From contig JAISMW010000093.1 of the NCBI GenBank assembly GCA_031276545.1, positions 1 to 8,063 of the forward strand: a stretch of DNA of 8,063 nucleotides. Direction: 5' to 3'. The notes below the pieces were generated by a model, which saw nothing but the letters and a program-made list of their open reading frames with translations, was not told the DNA's origin and did no database searches. The DNA comes from Tannerellaceae bacterium (lineage in GTDB: Bacteria > Bacteroidota > Bacteroidia > Bacteroidales > Tannerellaceae). How positions within the stretch are numbered: the stretch's first letter is position 1; each line of letters starts with the position of its first letter. The position numbers and the translations under genes were made by a program. Shown here one piece after another: positions 1 to 6,607 of the stretch.

Positions 1-90
1 GGTTTTTCCGATTGTGCTAAGATTTTGTTCAATCTGATTCCGTTTTTTCGTAAGAACCCTTGTTTATTACCTATGAAGAGTCAAACCCGG

Positions 91-410
91 CGGCGATCGG
101 CTTTCCGATTTTGTCGGAAGGGCAAATCCGGCGGCGATCAGTCTTCCGACTCAGTCGGAAAGGCAAACCTGACGGCGATCAGACTTCCGACTCAGTCGGA
201 AAGGCAAACCTGGCGGCGATCAGTCTTCCGACTCAGTCGGAAAGGTAAACCTGACGGCGATCAGTCTTCCGACTCAGTCGGAAAGGCAAACCTGGCGGCG
301 ATCAGACTTTTGTTTTCAGTCGGAAAGGCAAACCTGGCGGCGATCAGACTTCCGACTCAGTCGGAAAGGCAAATTCGGCGGCGATCGGCCTTCAGATTTT
401 GTCGGAAAGT
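91..410. repeat. Array of eight 41-bp tandem repeats, each carrying a palindrome
   Basis: The anchor CGGCGATC recurs at 91, 132, 173, 214, 255, 296, 338 and 379, a period of 41 with a single 42-bp unit (the sixth, starting at 296). Within each typical unit the anchor is followed by a 17-nt odd palindrome, TTCCGACTCAGTCGGAA (8-bp arms around one central C), then AAGGCAAACCTG and G or A. Units 2, 3, 4, 5 and 7 are nearly identical, and unit 6 has a damaged left palindrome arm. The two outermost units (91 and 379) share a different core, with GATTTTGTCGGAA in place of GACTCAGTCGGAA, and the last decays after about 410. There are no unique spacers, so this is not CRISPR. The unit contains no stop codon in several frames and 41 is not a multiple of 3, so open frames run through it by accident. 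Function is unknown: it could be a protein-binding array, a string of RNA hairpins if transcribed, or a neutral minisatellite. Confidence 0.95.
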
Positions 411-467
411 CAGACTTTTATTGCCTCAAATCAATTGTTCCAAGCGATGGAGGAGTCCAGTATTGCC

Positions 468-495
468 GCCTTTTCCTTACGTCGAACTCACGTTA
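468..495 (-). mobile_element. Solitary IS end matching the left end of the IS982-type element
   Basis: The reverse complement of this stretch reads TAACGTGAGTTCGAC then GTAAGGAAAAGGC. It matches the left end of the insertion sequence at 6496-6522 (same 15 bases, then GTAAGAAAAGGC) apart from one extra G. It resembles the left end more than the right end, because the right end reads CTAAG after the shared 15 bases. The outer tip points right, toward porQ, so the interior of the element would lie to the left, where the 41-bp repeats are. No transposase sequence is seen between here and position 1. It is either a relic of an old insertion or one end of a non-autonomous element whose other end lies outside the window. 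Confidence 0.75.
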
Positions 496-737
496 TTTTA
501 TTAAATTCGAGTTCTCTGCTTTGTTTATTTTTCAATATGATATTTTGCAAACTTAGCCTAAGCCACCCGATAAAGCCCGGCCTCTATCCCGAATGAAGGC
601 TTAACAATCAGCGATACATTTTCCTTCCTCCCGGATAAAACTATTTACCCCGGAGATAAACGGAGGCGTTTCCCGTGCCGGGCAAAAAAAGATTCCACAG
701 TATACCTTTTCACGCTTTTTCCCGTTTGTATAGCACG
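496..737. other. Spacer between the IS remnant and porQ
   Basis: This AT-rich spacer holds no RNA gene or convincing open frame. A weak promoter-like pair is present: TTTG at 520-523 and TATTTTG at 541-547. The second box is one base shorter than the Bacteroidota TAnnTTTG pattern and the 17-bp gap is short, so I do not call it a promoter. No other good match lies closer to porQ, so the promoter of porQ is not identified. A minus-strand open frame across 601-840 overlaps the start of porQ and has no recognisable content. Confidence 0.5.
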
Positions 738-1718
738 ATGAGAAATATTGCTTGCATAGTATGGCTGCTGACGGTATGCGGAGCGGCGGCTCAGAACGGG
801 GAGGAAGTGTTTGCCTTTTTGCGCTACCCCACTTCCGCACGGGCTAATGCCCTGGGAGGTAACAATGTGTCGGTAGTGGAACCGGATCCTTCGCTAGTGT
901 TTCATAATCCTGCTTTGGCCGGCGCCGAAATGGCCGGCATGGTGAACCTGAATTATATGAATTTCGTGTCCGACATACATCTGGGCAGCGCTCTTTATAT
1001 CCGCGCACTGGGTGAACAGGGTGTCTGGGGCGCTGGTGCGAGCTTTATCAGCTATGGCCGTTTCAGGCAAACGACTGCCGAAAAACAGGTGGAAGGAGAG
1101 TTTTCGGTGGAAGACGTCAGCCTGAACGCCTTTTATTCGCACAATCTTTCCGAACGCTGGCGGGGGGGGCTTTGCCTGAAGTTCCTGTATTCTTCCCTGG
1201 AAAGCTATACGTCCCTCGGCCTGGCTGCCGATGCCGGCCTGAGCTATTATGATTCGGAAAACGGATTTTCGGCGGGTATCGTACTGAAACATGCCGGCGC
1301 CCAACTGAAAGCGTACTACGACGCTCGCCGGCGGCTGCCCTGGGATATACAGGCGGGGTTCAGCAAACGGCTGGCTCATGCGCCCTTTCGCTTTTCGATT
1401 ACCGCCATGTATCTGAACCGATGGGACTTTTCGTATACCGACCGCACCCGGCCGACCGATAGCAGGGATGAGTTCTTTCAGACCTTTATAAAGCACTTTG
1501 TGATAGGGATAGACCTTGTCCCTTCGGAAAATTTCTGGCTGGGAGCAGGCTACAATCCCAAAATCAATGCCGAGATGAAGCTGCAAAACGGCAATGCCTT
1601 CAGCGGGTTTTCGGTAGGGGGCGGGGTGAAGATAAGTACCTTCGACCTGGGTGTGTCCCTGGCCGGCTATCATCCTTCCGCTCTGTCCCTGCTGGTCAGC
1701 GTATCCGCCTCTTTGTAG
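738..1718 (+). CDS. porQ: Type IX secretion system protein PorQ
   Basis: The predicted protein has 326 residues. PorQ is an outer-membrane beta-barrel of the PorV/FadL-like group and, with PorU, PorV and PorZ, forms the cell-surface complex that processes and anchors type IX secreted proteins; PorQ is thought to hold PorZ. Evidence seen: a signal peptide at residues 1-19 (MRNIACIVWLLTVCGAAAQ), then the family's N-terminal signature with FAFLRYPTSARANALGGNN and VFHNPAL near residues 26-60, followed by alternating Gly- and aromatic-rich strands typical of a barrel, ending in a hydrophobic strand (SLLVSVSASL). I chose the ATG at 738 because an in-frame ATG at 675 would put 21 mostly polar residues before the signal peptide. 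The cysteine in the leader lacks a good lipobox. The gene is monocistronic as far as can be seen and converges with the minus-strand operon, stopping 21 bp from the end of its last gene. Confidence 0.9.
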   Translation: MRNIACIVWLLTVCGAAAQNGEEVFAFLRYPTSARANALGGNNVSVVEPDPSLVFHNPALAGAEMAGMVNLNYMNFVSDIHLGSALYIRALGEQGVWGAGASFISYGRFRQTTAEKQVEGEFSVEDVSLNAFYSHNLSERWRGGLCLKFLYSSLESYTSLGLAADAGLSYYDSENGFSAGIVLKHAGAQLKAYYDARRRLPWDIQAGFSKRLAHAPFRFSITAMYLNRWDFSYTDRTRPTDSRDEFFQTFIKHFVIGIDLVPSENFWLGAGYNPKINAEMKLQNGNAFSGFSVGGGVKISTFDLGVSLAGYHPSALSLLVSVSASL

Positions 1719-1739
1719 GGAGCTCCGTTGTAATAAGAA

Positions 1740-2756
1740 TTATTTATTTGCGCGATAGATGCGCTGTATGATATCTACGACCTTCATTCCTTCGAGGACG
1801 TTGGTGGTGATGGGTTCGGAGGAAGCGCCGGAAAGGACGTTTACTACGTTTCGGATAACGCAGTGGTGGTTTTGCGCAGAGCCTTTGTAGGCGCCGTAAT
1901 CATTGCTGGGACTGGTGGGGGGGAGTTCCGGCAGGGTGTAGTCCTTCACGTGGCAGTACTCTACTTTGTCCATATATTGCCCGCCGATTTTTACGCTGCC
2001 ATTCCGGGCTACTATCAGCATACTGCTTTCCATATTCCTGTCCCATACGGAGGTGGAGAAGCAAAGGGAGCCGAGACCTCCGTTCAGGAAGCGGAAATGT
2101 ACGCTGCCGGAATCCTCGAAGTCGGTAAGTCCGGTATGGTTGAAATCGGCAAAGCGTGCCTGTATGTCGGTGATGTCGCCAAAGAGCCAGTACATAATGT
2201 CTACGAAATGCGAGAACTGGGTGAAGAGCGTTCCCCCGTCGAGGGCGGCGTTGCCGTGCCATCCGCCGGGTTTGTAATAACGTTCGTCTCGGTTCCAGTA
2301 GCAATTGAGCTGCACCATATAAATATCGCCCAGCCGTCTGGTTTCCACCATTTCCTTTATCCATACAGAAGGGGGCGAGTAGCGGTTTTGCATCACGCAG
2401 AAGGCTTGCCGGCGATGCTTGAGGGCGGCAAAGACTATTTTCTCCGCATCGGTACGTGTGAGCGCCATGGGTTTTTCTATTACCACGTGATAGCCCGCTT
2501 CGAGAGCGCGGACGGCCATCGGGGCATGCAGGCCGTTCGGCGTACAGATATTGACAACGTCTATCGGGAGCGAGGCCTCCAGCATACCGGCAAAGTCGGT
2601 GAAGAAAGGCGCTTCGAAGGCTTCGAGTCCCAGCGCTTCTCGGGGAAGGATGTCGCACAGGGCGGCCAGTTCGGCGCCTTCTTCCCGCAAAATCATTTCT
2701 GCGTGGCGCTTGCCGATATGTCCGCAACCTGCTACGGCAAACTGTATCTTCTTCAT
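1740..2756 (-). CDS. Gfo/Idh/MocA family NAD(P)-dependent oxidoreductase, probably acting on a sugar nucleotide
   Basis: The protein has 338 residues, full length for the family. Residues 1-120 form a Rossmann domain with the dinucleotide loop AGCGHIG (glycines 10, 12, 15) and the family hallmark EKPMALT at 94-100, whose lysine is the usual catalytic residue. The C-terminal half carries WHGNAALDGGTLFTQFSHFVD (about 166-186), with His183 in the place of the conserved active-site histidine. The DGG...H-D-YWLFG stretch resembles WlbA/WbpB-type dehydrogenases, which oxidise C3' of UDP-GlcNAc-uronic acid, but many relatives act on other sugars, so the substrate is inferred only loosely. It is the last gene of the lgt run and begins 9 bp after the stop of nagB, so co-transcription and a shared amino-sugar theme are plausible. 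The 3' end faces porQ and no hairpin-plus-T-run terminator is visible in the 21-bp gap. Confidence 0.88.
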   Translation of the reverse strand: MKKIQFAVAGCGHIGKRHAEMILREEGAELAALCDILPREALGLEAFEAPFFTDFAGMLEASLPIDVVNICTPNGLHAPMAVRALEAGYHVVIEKPMALTRTDAEKIVFAALKHRRQAFCVMQNRYSPPSVWIKEMVETRRLGDIYMVQLNCYWNRDERYYKPGGWHGNAALDGGTLFTQFSHFVDIMYWLFGDITDIQARFADFNHTGLTDFEDSGSVHFRFLNGGLGSLCFSTSVWDRNMESSMLIVARNGSVKIGGQYMDKVEYCHVKDYTLPELPPTSPSNDYGAYKGSAQNHHCVIRNVVNVLSGASSEPITTNVLEGMKVVDIIQRIYRANK

Positions 2757-2765
2757 TTCAGGTGC

Positions 2766-3578
2766 TTATGAGAGCAGGCCGGCGGGGCACAGATGCGCTT
2801 TTTCGATGTCTTTGAAATAGCGGTAGGTGCCCACTTTCAGTTCGTCGCAGGCTGCTTCGTCGGCTACGATGATACCTTTCGGGTGCAGTTGGAGGGCGGT
2901 GATGGTCCACATCTGGCTGACGGCGCCTTCTACGGCCTCCCTAAGGGCGCGCGCCTTGCTGTGCCCGTTCACCAGGATGAGTACTTCGGCGGCGTCCAGT
3001 ATGGTGCCTACGCCTACGGTGAGGGCTGTTCGGGGAACTTTGTTCACGTCTCCGTCGAAGAAACGCGAATTGGCGATAATCGTATCGGCCGTCAAGGTCT
3101 TGATGCGTGTGCGCGAAGCCAGGGAAGACCCCGGTTCGTTGAACGCAATATGTCCGTCGGGGCCGATGCCACCCACAAAGAGGTCAATTCCTCCGGCCTC
3201 CTTCATGGCGGCTTCGTATGCGGCACATTCCTGCTCCGGGTCGGCTGCATTTCCGTTCAGTATATGCACATTTTTTTGGGGAATGTCAATATGCCGGAAG
3301 AAGTTGTTCCACATAAACGAGTGGTAGCTTTCGGGATGATCCTGGGGAAGTCCCGCGTATTCGTCCATGTTGAAGGTTATCACATGCCGGAACGACACCT
3401 TGCCCTGCCTGTTCAGTTCCGTCAGGCAGCGGTACATGCCCAGGGGCGACGAGCCGGTGGGCAATCCCAGCACAAAGGGGTTTGCTTCCGAGGGGTTTGC
3501 TTTCCGTATGCTTGAGGCTACATAATGGGCTGCCCATTGGGAGAGCTGTTCGTAATCGGGTTCAATAATCAGTCTCAT
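2766..3578 (-). CDS. nagB: Glucosamine-6-phosphate deaminase
   Basis: This 270-residue enzyme converts glucosamine 6-phosphate to fructose 6-phosphate and ammonia, feeding amino sugars from cell-wall or host glycans into glycolysis. It matches the 266-residue E. coli NagB almost position for position. The phosphate loop [10 protein letters not shown] lies at 38-47, NMDEY supplies Asp72, and [14 protein letters not shown] supplies Asp141, His143 and Glu148 of the active site. The residues known in E. coli to bind the allosteric activator GlcNAc-6-phosphate are also present (Ser151, Arg158, Lys160, Tyr254), so allosteric control is likely kept. It starts 21 bp after fprA ends and stops 9 bp before the MocA-type gene, as an inner gene of the operon. 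There is no truncation or frameshift. The short type without a C-terminal LmbE-like extension is the one seen. Confidence 0.96.
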   Translation of the reverse strand: MRLIIEPDYEQLSQWAAHYVASSIRKANPSEANPFVLGLPTGSSPLGMYRCLTELNRQGKVSFRHVITFNMDEYAGLPQDHPESYHSFMWNNFFRHIDIPQKNVHILNGNAADPEQECAAYEAAMKEAGGIDLFVGGIGPDGHIAFNEPGSSLASRTRIKTLTADTIIANSRFFDGDVNKVPRTALTVGVGTILDAAEVLILVNGHSKARALREAVEGAVSQMWTITALQLHPKGIIVADEAACDELKVGTYRYFKDIEKAHLCPAGLLS

Positions 3579-3599
3579 GTATCATTGTTTTCAGTGTTC

Positions 3600-4790
3600 T
3601 TATTCCTGTTTCAACCGGTCAGCCATGGCTTTTCCCAGCTCCAGGCAGGCTTCGTAGGTGTCGTCCTTTAGGGCATGTTTCTGTTCTACCGGTTTGCCTA
3701 CGGTTTCCCAGTTCATGCGTTCGGCAAAGGCGGCAAGGCGTTTCACGGAGGCGCCGGCCCAGGTGAACGAGCCGAAATAGCCGAAGAGGCGTTTCTTCAC
3801 TTCGCGTATCTCTATCTTGTTCAGAATGGATTCCACTTCGGGAAACAACTGGTTGCTGTATGTGGGGCTTCCTGCTATCAGGCCTTTGTAGCGGAATACA
3901 TCCCTCAGAATGTAGGAGGCGTGCGTTTTGCTTACGTTGTGTATCACGATGTGCTTCACGCCGTTTTCTGCCAGCGAGGAGGCAATGGCTTCGGCCATCT
4001 GTTCGGTATGTCCGTACATGCTGCCGTAGATGATTGTCACGCCGTTTTCACCTTCGTAGCGACTCAAACGGTCGTACACCGAGACGGCATCCGCCAGGTG
4101 TTCGCGCCATACCGGGCCGTGCGTGGAGCAGATGGTTCGGATATCCAGGGTGGACAGCTTCTGAAGCGCTTTCTGTACGGGGCTTCCGTATTTGCCTACG
4201 ATGTTGGCATAGTAGCGCATCATTTCGTCCATGAAAGGGGCTATGTCCAGTTCCGTATCCAGGATACCTCCGTCGAGCGTACCGTAGGTGCCGAAGGCGT
4301 CGGCCGAGAATATCACTTTTTCTTTCGGGTCGTAGGTAAACATCACTTCGGGCCAGTGTACCATCGGCGCCATATAGAAACGGAGTTCCCGGCTGCCGGT
4401 GTGGAGCGCATCGCCTTCTTTCACTTCGTGCAGGCCGGAGGTGATTCCGTGATAGCCTTCCAGCATTCCGAACGTCTTCGCATTGCCTACAATCTGTACG
4501 TCGGGGTACTGCCGGCGCAGGAGGCGGATGCTTCCCGAATGGTCGGGTTCCATGTGGCCTACCACCAGATAATCCAGCGGCCTTCCCTGCAGGACGCCGG
4601 CTATTTTCTTCAGGAAAATGTCCGAGTAGCATACATCTACCGTGTCTATCAGTACGGTTTTACCGTCAAGGAGGAGGTAGGCGTTGTAGGATACGCCCGA
4701 AGGCAGGGGCCATAAATTCTCGAAGAGTTCTTTCTGGCGGTCGTTTACACCTACGTAAAACAGGTTATTTGCTATTTCTTTTGCTTTCAT
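3600..4790 (-). CDS. fprA: A-type flavoprotein (flavodiiron protein), O2/NO reductase
   Basis: The protein has 396 residues and two domains. Residues 1-245 are a metallo-beta-lactamase-like diiron domain with ligands at VGHMEPDHSGS (His79, Glu81, Asp83, and second-shell His84), His145 in MVHWPE, Asp164 in FSADAFG and His224 in STHGP. Residues 250-396 are a flavodoxin domain with the FMN phosphate loop YGSMYGHTEQMA at 255-266 and SPTYSNQLFPEV at 308-319. There is no C-terminal rubredoxin, so this is the simple class A form, which takes electrons from a separate rubredoxin and reduces O2 to water or NO to N2O in the cytoplasm, protecting anaerobes. I chose the ATG at 4790, which begins MKAKEIANN as in relatives; an upstream in-frame ATG at 4844 lies deep inside lgt. 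The start overlaps the last 26 nt of lgt in another frame, which suggests translational coupling. Confidence 0.93.
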   Translation of the reverse strand: MKAKEIANNLFYVGVNDRQKELFENLWPLPSGVSYNAYLLLDGKTVLIDTVDVCYSDIFLKKIAGVLQGRPLDYLVVGHMEPDHSGSIRLLRRQYPDVQIVGNAKTFGMLEGYHGITSGLHEVKEGDALHTGSRELRFYMAPMVHWPEVMFTYDPKEKVIFSADAFGTYGTLDGGILDTELDIAPFMDEMMRYYANIVGKYGSPVQKALQKLSTLDIRTICSTHGPVWREHLADAVSVYDRLSRYEGENGVTIIYGSMYGHTEQMAEAIASSLAENGVKHIVIHNVSKTHASYILRDVFRYKGLIAGSPTYSNQLFPEVESILNKIEIREVKKRLFGYFGSFTWAGASVKRLAAFAERMNWETVGKPVEQKHALKDDTYEACLELGKAMADRLKQE

Positions 4791-5610
4791 ACGTGTTATT
4801 CTTGTTAAGGGCTTTCCGGACAAAATAGATGCCGGCCAGCACAAAGGGGATGCTGAGGAGCTGGCCCATATTCAACCACATATTGGCTTCGAAATCTTCC
4901 TGGTTGTTCTTGAGGAACTCAATGAAGAAGCGTGAGCCGAAGATGCAAATCATAAACAGGCCGAAGATAAGTCCTTCCTTTTTATAGGCATCTTTTTTGA
5001 AATAGAGCCATATACAAAGAAGGAAGGTGAGGAGGTAACAGCCGGCTTCATACAGTTGGGTGGGATGGCTCGGTGCGGTAAAGACCGGTTCGGCGCCTCT
5101 TTTCCAGGCGTGCAGATTTTCGATAAAACGGAATCCCCAGGGTTTATCGGTCACGTGTCCGTATATCTCGTGATTCATCAGATTGCCCAGGCGGATCAAA
5201 GCGGCTACCAGGCCGGTCGGCACCACTAATTTATCGAAGGTCCAGAGCATACTGCGGTGCGATATGCGCTTTGAATAGTAGTATACGGCAACGACGATGC
5301 CCAGGGTGCCGCCGTGGCTGGCCAGGCCGCCTTCCCATATCTTCAGTATATCCAGCGGATGCGACAGATAGTATACCGGATCGTAGAACAGGCAATGCCC
5401 CAGCCGGGCGCCCAGCACCGTGCCCAGTACGGTATACATCAGCAGCGAATCGATCCAGGCGGAAGGCAGCTTTTCGTTCTTCCACATGCGTGCTACAATC
5501 ATGCAGCCGACAGCAAATCCTACGGAAAAAGCCACACCGTACCAGCGAATCTCACGCGGTCCGAGGCTGAAGATGGCAGGGTCTGCCGTCCAGGTAATAT
5601 AATCCAACAT
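4765..5610 (-). CDS. lgt: Phosphatidylglycerol--prolipoprotein diacylglyceryl transferase
   Basis: The protein has 281 residues. Lgt transfers diacylglycerol from phosphatidylglycerol to the lipobox cysteine of prelipoproteins in the inner membrane, the first step of lipoprotein maturation. Family marks in order: IRWYGVAFSVGF at 21-32, HGGTLG at 99-104 (equivalent to the essential HGG of E. coli), the signature block LIRLGNLMNHEIYG at 138-151 with Arg140 and Asn146, HPTQLYEA at 182-189, and GSRFFIEFLK at 225-234. About seven hydrophobic segments fit the known topology. I chose the ATG at 5610 because the only upstream in-frame start is a TTG at 5628, and the ATG lies about 40 nt below the predicted transcript start. 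It heads the run lgt-fprA-nagB-MocA. Its final ten codons overlap the start of fprA. Confidence 0.95.
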   Translation of the reverse strand: MLDYITWTADPAIFSLGPREIRWYGVAFSVGFAVGCMIVARMWKNEKLPSAWIDSLLMYTVLGTVLGARLGHCLFYDPVYYLSHPLDILKIWEGGLASHGGTLGIVVAVYYYSKRISHRSMLWTFDKLVVPTGLVAALIRLGNLMNHEIYGHVTDKPWGFRFIENLHAWKRGAEPVFTAPSHPTQLYEAGCYLLTFLLCIWLYFKKDAYKKEGLIFGLFMICIFGSRFFIEFLKNNQEDFEANMWLNMGQLLSIPFVLAGIYFVRKALNKNNTYESKRNSK

Positions 5611-5657
5611 AGTTTTATGAATTAGCAAGTTGATTTAAAAAACTTATCAAACGAAGG

Positions 5658-5688
5658 CAAAGATAAGCATTCCGCAAGGATTGACAAC
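5658..5688 (-). promoter_or_regulatory. Bacteroidota-type promoter for the lgt operon
   Basis: On the minus strand TATCTTTG (5658-5665) is a perfect match to the -7 pattern TAnnTTTG. GTTG (5685-5688) lies 19 bp upstream of it, the spacing expected for the -33 box (TTTG or TTG). Transcription would begin near 5651, giving a 5' leader of about 40 nt before the lgt ATG at 5610. The promoter sits in the 83-bp gap between the preceding helix-hairpin-helix gene and lgt. Confidence 0.75.
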
Positions 5689-5693
5689 TTTTT

Positions 5694-6386
5694 TCACCGG
5701 AAAGACAGGTAGGCAAACAGTCTCGCCCGGTCGGCTTCGGTAAATTCTTCCAGCAGGCGCAGGTTTTCCCATCCGTCGAGGCGGCCTTTCTGTCGGCACA
5801 ACTGCCCGATAATGCGTGCCTGCCTGTAGCTGATGTAGGGATGCTTCGCCAGCGTATCGGAAGCAAGATGATTAACCGGCAGCTTCGCGATAAAGGATGT
5901 ATCGACATGAAACCATTTTTGCAGGGAAAGATACCGTTCCTCATCTATCCCGTACACTTCCCTGAGCTGTTCCACGGAGTAAAAACCGCCCAGCAGCGCC
6001 CTGTACTTCACGATGCGTCCGGCAAAGACGCTTCCTATACCGGGTACCTTCTTCAGCGTTGCCGTATCCGCCGTATTCAGTTCCACGATACTCCCTGCCG
6101 GGAATTTTTCATTTCGTGGAAAGGCCGCCTGCTGCGGTGTCCTGCTGCGGGGGCTTTTCCGGGGCGAGAGCTGTGGGGAAACAGCAGGGGATGTCGTATC
6201 CGGCTGTACGGGAAGTGGAGCATTTTCCGGCTGTACAATATAAAGGGGTTCCGCTTCGGCAAGCCCGTGCTTCCGATACTTGTCGCTGACAAACAAGGCA
6301 ACGCCTCCAGCCACAATCAGCAGAAACAGCAGGGTGAGAGCCTTCCGTTCATTGTTCGAGAAATATAATAAATCACGCCAATCCAT
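5694..6386 (-). CDS. Membrane-anchored helix-hairpin-helix (ComEA-like) protein
   Basis: The protein has 230 residues: a short cytoplasmic start (MDWRDLLYFSNNERKA), one membrane segment at about 16-34, then a Pro/Ser-rich linker to about 95. At 100-158 is a ComEA-type helix-hairpin-helix domain (VELNTADTATLKKVPGIGSVFAGRIVKYR, shown here as VELNTADTATLKK then VPGIGSVFAGRIVKYR). A second, weaker copy occupies about 168-228 (LASDTLAKHPYISYRQARII). Such domains bind DNA without sequence preference, and ComEA is the DNA receptor of natural transformation. In Bacteroidota this anchored two-domain form is widespread and its role is not firmly known, so DNA binding at the periplasmic face is inference. 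I chose the ATG at 6386: the longer frame would start with a TTG at 6413 that lies inside the predicted -7 box. It is transcribed separately from lgt. Confidence 0.85.
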   Translation of the reverse strand: MDWRDLLYFSNNERKALTLLFLLIVAGGVALFVSDKYRKHGLAEAEPLYIVQPENAPLPVQPDTTSPAVSPQLSPRKSPRSRTPQQAAFPRNEKFPAGSIVELNTADTATLKKVPGIGSVFAGRIVKYRALLGGFYSVEQLREVYGIDEERYLSLQKWFHVDTSFIAKLPVNHLASDTLAKHPYISYRQARIIGQLCRQKGRLDGWENLRLLEEFTEADRARLFAYLSFR

Positions 6387-6410
6387 TCCGTCATTTTTTC
6401 TAACAGGGCG

Positions 6411-6442
6411 CAAAACTACAAAACAGACTCAATCCGCGCAAG
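6411..6442 (-). promoter_or_regulatory. Bacteroidota-type promoter for the helix-hairpin-helix gene
   Basis: On the minus strand TAGTTTTG (6411-6418) matches TAnnTTTG exactly, and CTTG (6439-6442) lies 20 bp upstream in the -33 position. The transcript would start near 6404, about 18 nt before the ATG at 6386, which helps settle that start. The promoter is about 55 bp from the left end of the insertion sequence, so the insertion did not remove it. Confidence 0.65.
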
Positions 6443-6495
6443 AGAGCCTTATGCGGGGCTCAGGACAAACGCATTTTAAATTGGAGTAATTCTAT

Positions 6496-6510
6496 TAACG
6501 TGAGTTCGAC
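6496..6510. repeat. Left terminal inverted repeat of the IS
   Basis: TAACGTGAGTTCGAC is the exact reverse complement of 7521-7535. The next bases (GTAAGAAAAGGC) match the solitary end at 468-495 but not the right end beyond TAAG. Confidence 0.9.
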
Positions 6511-6607
6511 GTAAGAAAAGGCAAAAAAGAATAGGAAAGAGATAAGATATTCATATCTTTAAGACATTAATAAACAAAGAAATACGAACTTTAAAATCTT
6601 ATCTCTT

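Noticed and set aside
91..410. CRISPR array
   Set aside because: The whole 41-bp period is conserved, with no variable spacers, and no cas genes are visible.
25..504. A 159-codon plus-strand open frame running through the 41-bp array
   Set aside because: It is open only because the repeat unit lacks stops; 41 is not a multiple of 3, so the frame cycles through all three phases of the unit and yields a low-complexity Arg/Ser-rich product that runs on into the IS end.
520..547. Promoter for porQ (TTTG and TATTTTG)
   Set aside because: The -7 box is one base short, the gap is 17 bp instead of about 19-21, and it lies nearly 200 bp upstream of the start.
601..840. Minus-strand open frame of 79 codons overlapping the start of porQ
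   Set aside because: It overlaps the porQ signal-peptide region, has no recognisable features and no promoter.
894..1673. Long minus-strand open frame opposite porQ
   Set aside because: It is a shadow of the GC-rich porQ coding sequence; the plus-strand protein matches a known family over its full length.
1719..1739. Shared bidirectional terminator between porQ and the MocA-type gene
   Set aside because: Only a short GGAGCTCC palindrome is present near 1719, with no adequate stem and no T-run following it.
1863..2771. Long plus-strand open frame opposite the MocA-type gene (and similar ones opposite nagB and fprA)
   Set aside because: All lie antisense to clear full-length families and show no domain content; they are by-products of GC-rich codon use.
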